From Phaeobacter sp. QD34_24 (GTDB lineage: Bacteria; Pseudomonadota; Alphaproteobacteria; Rhodobacterales; Rhodobacteraceae), in assembly GCF_028890115.1 (NCBI RefSeq), contig NZ_JARCJD010000011.1, positions 62,001-126,000 of the forward strand: DNA of 64,000 nucleotides, read 5' to 3'. Position numbers and translations under genes: made by a program. Shown in pieces: positions 63,443 to 64,000 of this stretch (the first letter of the stretch is position 1; every line of letters starts with the position of its first letter). The notes beneath the pieces are model-generated. The model did no database searches. It saw nothing but the letters and a program-made list of their open reading frames with translations, and had not been told where the DNA came from.

Positions 63443-64000
63443 ATGGTGGAACTGCCCGAACTGTCGCTGCCGGACGATCCGAAACTCGTCCAGAACATCA
63501 CCCATTTCGCCCGTGCCCTGCGCAAGGCGGGGCTGCCCATCGGCCCCGGACGGGTGATCGACGCTGTGCAGGCAGTGGCGGCGGCGGGGTTCACCAGTCG
63601 GCAGGATTTCTACTGGGCGCTGCATGCCTGTTTCGTCACGCGCCCCGAACATCGCACGGTCTTTGCGCAGGTCTTCCGCCTCTACTGGCGCGACCCGAGG
63701 TTCCTGGAACATATGATGGCGGCGATGCTGCCCGCCATTCGCGGCGTGCAGGAAGAACGCGCCGCCAAACCGGCCGAGAAACGCGCCGCCGAGGCATTGC
63801 TGGATGGGGCGAACGAGCAGCTTGACCTGCCAGAGGGGCAAGACGAGGAGGGCACCGAGTTCGAGATCGACGCATCCCTCACCATGTCCTCCGAAGAACG
63901 GCTGCGCAGCCTTGATTTCGAACAGATGAGCACCGAGGAAGTCGCCCGCGCCAAACGCATCCTGGCGCAGATGCGCCTGCCGGTGCAGCCGATCCAGTCG
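63443..64000 (+). CDS. CoxE-like VWA protein (5' part, runs off the window)
   Basis: Open from ATG 63443 to the window end (186 codons). The N-terminal CoxE-type helical region shows NITHFARALRKAGLPIGPGR and HACFVTRPEHRTVFAQVF. An acidic stretch (DLPEGQDEEGTEFEIDASLT) precedes the expected VWA domain, whose MIDAS motif is beyond the edge. It follows the MoxR gene by 16 bases. Confidence 0.85.
   Translation, partial: MVELPELSLPDDPKLVQNITHFARALRKAGLPIGPGRVIDAVQAVAAAGFTSRQDFYWALHACFVTRPEHRTVFAQVFRLYWRDPRFLEHMMAAMLPAIRGVQEERAAKPAEKRAAEALLDGANEQLDLPEGQDEEGTEFEIDASLTMSSEERLRSLDFEQMSTEEVARAKRILAQMRLPVQPIQS

Overview
The window is about 64 kb of a GC-rich alphaproteobacterial chromosome, most likely a Rhodobacterales (Roseobacter-group) bacterium. 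Reasons: the nuoN-birA-coaX-rnj run, radA/cvpA/purF and surE/pcm/LytM neighbourhoods, several Hint-domain proteins, an RTX protein, and a form I aerobic CO dehydrogenase cluster. No rRNA, tRNA or CRISPR array was recognised by eye. Both ends cut genes: nuoN at the left and a CoxE-like VWA protein at the right.

Layout. 1-9.6 kb: core genes (nuoN, birA, coaX, RNase J, a DEAD-box helicase, prfC) with a coupled hypothetical/glycosyltransferase pair. 9.8-11.9 kb: an accessory stretch, AT-richer in much of its length, with a solo BrnA-type protein and a two-gene module resembling a PemK/MazF toxin with a small upstream partner. 11.9-23.4 kb: mixed metabolic and stress genes (TPP enzyme, two Hint proteins, SDR, AlkC-like protein, ArsM, orphan ABC ATPase, lipoprotein, WYL regulator with a perfect palindromic operator candidate). 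23.6-25.2 kb: tatABC.

25.4-34.4 kb is the metabolic centrepiece. An MHYT-LytTR membrane regulator lies next to coxM-coxS-coxL-coxD-coxE-coxF-(40-aa small ORF)-coxG. CoxL carries the form I signature AYRCSFR, so CO oxidation is the predicted function. Three phased direct repeats upstream of coxM are candidate LytTR binding sites. A second, paralogous MoxR/CoxE-like pair starts at 62.5 kb.

34.5-50.5 kb: housekeeping blocks, mostly on the minus strand (DUF815 ATPase, GFA enzyme, LytM factor-pcm-surE, purF, cvpA, radA, alr-mlaE-mlaF, dnaB). A third Hint gene sits between cvpA and purF.

50.8-55.2 kb: pyrE and pyrC are separated by a GAF histidine kinase with an in-frame stop near its C-terminus, a detached 113-bp pyrC 3'-end duplicate, and an RTX gene. 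55.3-62.2 kb: a compact minus-strand surface-glycan operon (three family-2-like glycosyltransferases, one fused to a sulfotransferase-like N-domain, an FkbM methyltransferase, a sulfotransferase and an alpha/beta-hydrolase-like protein). Its first glycosyltransferase is split by an apparent CAG-to-TAG amber codon.
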